Positions 54,831-58,567 of a DNA stretch of 58,567 nt are shown here, piece by piece; within the stretch, counting starts at the first letter, position 1; every line of letters starts with the position of its first letter. Location of the stretch: positions 1 to 58,567 of the forward strand of contig NW_026971589.1 of NCBI RefSeq assembly GCF_963678635.1, in the 5' to 3' direction. Made by a program: the position numbers and the translations under genes. The stretch is from Symsagittifera roscoffensis. Taxonomy: Eukaryota > Xenacoelomorpha > Acoela > Convolutidae. The notes beneath the pieces are model-generated. The model ran no database searches. It saw only the letters and a program-made list of their open reading frames with translations, and was not told where the DNA came from.

Positions 54831-56940
54831 GGCATTGATTTTCCTAATTTTGTTATTGCTGTAAAGAGGCTACGTGTATCGTTAGCAAGTTGCTCTAAAT
54901 TCATGTTTCTGTTGTTTATTTGGTTTTAAAATTTTTTAAATTAAAAATCAATGGTTCCAACAGACCATTTTGGTAAAAGTGATAACTACCTATCATGGTT
55001 CACAATTTTGTTTTCCTGAAATGCGAATTGTTAAATTTGATAACAAAATTTGGCGAAGTTATTTCATGCTTTGATTCAGAAACAATTGTTCAAAATTTTT
55101 GAAATCGTGTTCATCACACATATTTGCCTGTAATGTTATGCAACCGGTGTTTTACGTTTTGACGACCGGTGTTTTTTGTGCCTTTTTGAGCAATGATGGA
55201 AACTGGTTGTGCATCAAACTTTCAATTATTGCAAGTTGGATGTGCAGTCCGCTGTGCAATCTGCTAGCAAATTTACCTTGTTGGAGGCAAAATTTTGTTT
55301 TCCAAATGTCCCTGAAGACTTATTCAACTGTTTTTTTCTTCGCAGTACGAAATATTAAAAAAAAAGCCATTGACAATATTTGAACCAGTGACAGATGAAA
55401 AATGACGCCAGTAATTCCAAAGAGGCAGAAATAAACAGGTTCAATGCTCCCTTTCAAAAAATCGGTATAGGGGGATAACATCCCGGTTTTTTGGAAATCA
55501 AACTTGAGATTTTTTCATATATTAGTTTTAAATTAATCAAATAAATAAAACGAAAACAAAAATATGAGTAAAATTAGGTTTTGATTATAATAAAAATTTT
55601 TTGATAAAATTTAGGGTTACTCACAGTGTTTACAAAAACCAAGAAGAGTTTTTCCAACAGGTCACATTACCCTGTCTCAAGTTGCCGAGCACGTGAAATG
55701 CCACATGTTTGACAGGACTTTGATTCAAATTATTCGATGGCCTCAAAACATTTTTTATTGAAAAACTTTTTTTGAAGCGAAATGAAAAAATTTATGCTTA
55801 TTCTATTTTCAAAAATTATGCGGCTAAAAGAGAAAAATGCATGGTAAGTCACTTTGGCGGGGTGATGGCTCGGTTGATTCGCCAAAATTGCTGTTTTGCA
55901 AAGTTGAAAGGGATTATTTCAAAAAAAGCTCATTCAATAGAAACGTGTAGGGCAATTACTTTTTTTTAGGATTGGAGGAAGTACCCGGGTTTCAGTAATT
56001 ATGAAAAAAACTATTAAGAATCTTTTAGGTTAATACATTTTGTTTGTAAGAATCGTATTAAAACTTTTTAGACAACAAGTTTAGATGAAAGATTCTTATA
56101 AGAAAATGAATTAAGATATAAGAGTCTACTAAAAATGAATTAGGATGTAAGATTCATATAAGATATTGATATACAATGTAAAAACCTGAAAATAATTTAA
56201 CTCGGATATAAAAAATTGTAAATAAGGCTCACAAATGGCTAATGCCCACAAGCCTGGATGAAGTACTTTCACAAAAAGCTCTCCAGCTGCTCAAAAAAAG
56301 AGGGCGTTAGCTATACGAAGGCTCAAGATTGTTATTGAGCCAGCAAAAATGTCAAGCTGAACCTCTCATTTTGTTTTCAAGCTAGCTACCAGTGAGCCAG
56401 CAAGAGAAGAGCTAAAACACGGAAAAAAAACTTGCAACCTGAAAACAATACATCAGAAAAAAAAACGTCTAACATCATAAAAAATATGGAGCACGCAAAA
56501 GCGCCAGCTGAATTAGTAGACCTTTTAATCATTATAATGGAAAACATATTGGATCACGTGCATGGTCCAATTCAGTTTGAAAATAAAGGATAGCAAAAAC
56601 TTGATTTGTTAGGAAAAAGTAAATATCTCGACCAGAGCGCTACAAAATTAATTGTATAAATGCTTTAAATTCTTTTGTCCTAAAAAAATTAGAGTTCCGA
56701 CCTCAAGTAAAATTCACGTGATTAAAAAGACTTTTAGTTAACTTCTTCGACGCCCTAAAACCTACCCTGCAAATACTATAGAGTTAGTTTACACAGCAGG
56801 CGCATTCATTCGTTTTTTAAACGTTTTTTATGGTGTTTATCGATTTTGCAAATTTGTTGCATCAAGCCGCAAAAGAGTGTCCGCGTTATTCCGTACTCAA
56901 GTGGCTGATGCCGCTAAGCCACACTGTGGCTGGAGCTTAT
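54831..56940. other. No gene recognised
   Basis: Balanced, AT-rich. Frames at 55099-55383 and 55772-55969 (plus) lack recognisable motifs; the region near 55100-55400 could be further LINE debris upstream of the RT remnant. A short segment at 56220-56420 is rich in GAGC/GCTC words. Confidence 0.3.
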
Positions 56941-56952
56941 ATCCAACGCTGT

Positions 56953-57260
56953 CAAACATCGCCTTCTTTACCTTCTTCGAATCTCTAACTTTTTAGAGCC
57001 CAAATCATGGCCAAAAGCTTTAATATGACACCCCACTTGATCACCAACGTGCTTTCCTTAAGGTAGTCAAAACTTGCTCTAAAATGTTTGAGCAAAATCC
57101 AAACCTTTTTTGAGTGATCGGAGCAACAAAATTAAACATAATCATCTCAGCGACAAACTTAGTTCTGTAAGCTAAGAATTAACAATTAGATATCTTAAAA
57201 CGCTACTAAAGAAAGATAAACAGATTGAGTACTGCTATTTCAAACAATCAGAGAATGATG
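56953..57260. repeat. Diverged direct repeat, copy 1
   Basis: CCTTCTTCGAATCTCTAACT followed by TTTTAGAGCCCAAATCATGG, and on through GAGTGATCGGA.CAACA to GAGTACTGCTATTTCAAACA. It recurs with many differences at 57489-57775. Confidence 0.75.
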
Positions 57261-57454
57261 TTAGGAAACTGGAGTTAGGAAACTGTGACTTAGCCGTAAT
57301 CAACTGGCTGGTACCGCTAAGCCACAGTTTCCTAACTGCAGTTTTCTAACATCATTCTCTGATTGTTTGAAATAGCAGTACTCAATCTGTTTATCTTTCT
57401 TTAGTAGCGTTTTATGATATCTAATTGTTAATTCTTAGCTTACAGAACTAAGTT
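57156..57454. repeat. Inverted repeat with 139-bp arms
   Basis: Arms 57156-57294 and 57316-57454 are complementary with few mismatches (AACTTAGTTCTGTAAGCTAA pairs with its inverse at the end); the loop is 21 bases (57295-57315). A weaker outward extension pairs 56953-56990 with 57452-57488. The RNA or single strand would form a long hairpin. Confidence 0.9.
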
Positions 57455-57488
57455 AGAGGTTCGAAGAAGGTAAAAAAAAGCGATGTTT

Positions 57489-57775
57489 GACCTTCTTCGA
57501 ATCTCTAACTTTTTAGAGCCCAAATCATGGCCAAAAGTTTTAATCTAAAAGCCCGGTTGATCAGGTACGTGCTTTACTTGAGGTAGACAAAACGTTTCCT
57601 AAAACATATACCCGAATCCAAATTTTTTTTGAGTGATCGGAACAACAGAATCAATCAAACATTTCAGTGACAGATTTAGTTCTGCAAGCTAAAAACTATC
57701 AACTAGATATCTTGAAACGCTACTAACGAAAGACAAACAAAATGAGTACTGCTATTTCAAACATTTAAGAAAAGC
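57489..57775. repeat. Diverged direct repeat, copy 2
   Basis: Direct copy of 56953-57260, less conserved in its second half; the inverted arm lies between the two. Confidence 0.7.
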
Positions 57776-58567
57776 AACAACTAGCAAGGCTTGAAAATGA
57801 TTTCAAAGCTTAAGAATTTCGGGTTAAGTTTGCAGCAGCGTCGCCACTTCGCGGTAATAATCGGCTCAAATTTTCGTATATATTAGTACCGCCGGTCAAA
57901 GAACTTGCAACACGTTGGGTTGACTGCGGTGGTCAATTTATTGCAAGCTGTCTTTTTATGCTAGTTGTTCACTTCTGGTTCCGATCATTTGAAAAATGGG
58001 GAGGAACTTTGTATTTGGGTGCGTTTTAGTTTTTTTTCTGTTTTTCACGAAAAATTAGTTTAGAAAAATTATTATCGGAATGGGTTGAAAGATATATCTA
58101 GTTGAAGATCTTTCCGTCGTAATTTGAACAACAACAAAAAAATTTTTCCACAATGTCGAGAAAAACCGGTTCAAAATTTCTGATTTTTGGTCTAATTTCG
58201 AACTAATATGGTGTTTGCGTGTAGGCTTACAATAGCTTACTTAAGCCTACTTTAAGCCGTGAAAACTTAGTTGTACTCGAATAAAAGTTGTTTTTGAAGT
58301 TTCTTAGCGCCATTTTAAGATCCAAGTAAAGATTAAACAATCCAAAAAATTTCTGCCAAAAGTTTTGAAAAATTTTTCTTAAACTTTTTGAAAGTTTTTA
58401 AAAAAAAAATTTTCGTTTTCCGAATGTCATTTTTAATATGATCGTCAAATATGCCTAAATTTTTCTTTTCGTTTGAATTTTTTTATCGCACCATGCAACC
58501 AGTTTGAAAAAGTTCCTAAGACTGTGGTCGGAACATTCTGTGCTACTTGCACAATAACCGGCTATCC
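57776..58567. other. No gene recognised
   Basis: AT-rich, balanced composition, no long frame or motif to the window edge. Confidence 0.35.

Overview
This is a stretch of animal (invertebrate-type) nuclear DNA: AT-rich, intron-style splice signals, no bacterial gene layout, and built almost entirely from mobile elements. I cannot name the species. The proteins of the central element are of the kind seen widely in cnidarian, nematode and arthropod genomes.

Layout. (1) 1-1501: flanking DNA with one possible short exon. (2) 1502-19938: three near-identical head-to-tail copies of a ~6.15 kb unit with an extreme strand bias (top strand T- and G-rich, almost no C). (3) 19939-21912: decayed reverse-transcriptase/RNase H sequence of a Ty3/Gypsy retrotransposon on the minus strand. 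(4) 21913-39358: a 17,446-bp Polinton (Maverick), a virus-like self-synthesising DNA transposon, bounded by a 6-bp target duplication (GAGGTT) and ~228-bp terminal inverted repeats that start AGTAGT. (5) 39365-46074: a second copy of the stretch that carries the Polinton (part of the 6.1 kb unit plus the Gypsy pol remnant). It includes an unoccupied version of the insertion site. (6) ~45.8-50.8 kb: the least scrambled Gypsy copy, minus strand, ordered gag-like, aspartic protease, RT, RNase H. (7) ~52.9-58.6 kb: compositionally ordinary DNA with a LINE RT remnant and a 139-bp-arm inverted repeat.

The Polinton has the canonical toolkit. A leftward block (31.0 to 23.1 kb, minus strand) carries small conserved proteins, the packaging ATPase, the retroviral-type integrase, the minor capsid, a small basic core-like protein, the major capsid, a small membrane protein and the adenovirus-type protease. 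The rightward arm carries the protein-primed DNA polymerase B with an N-terminal zinc-finger/OTU-like part. Between them lie one plus-strand orphan gene, a 30/60-bp satellite and four small minus-strand genes. Integrase and protease are intact, but the capsid genes, ATPase and polymerase carry stops or frameshifts, and polymerase motif C reads DTNS instead of DTDS. The copy is therefore structurally complete but recently dead.

Together the window shows a retrotransposon-derived tandem array that expanded by segmental duplication and was hit by a Polinton. The duplicated neighbour preserves the empty site.
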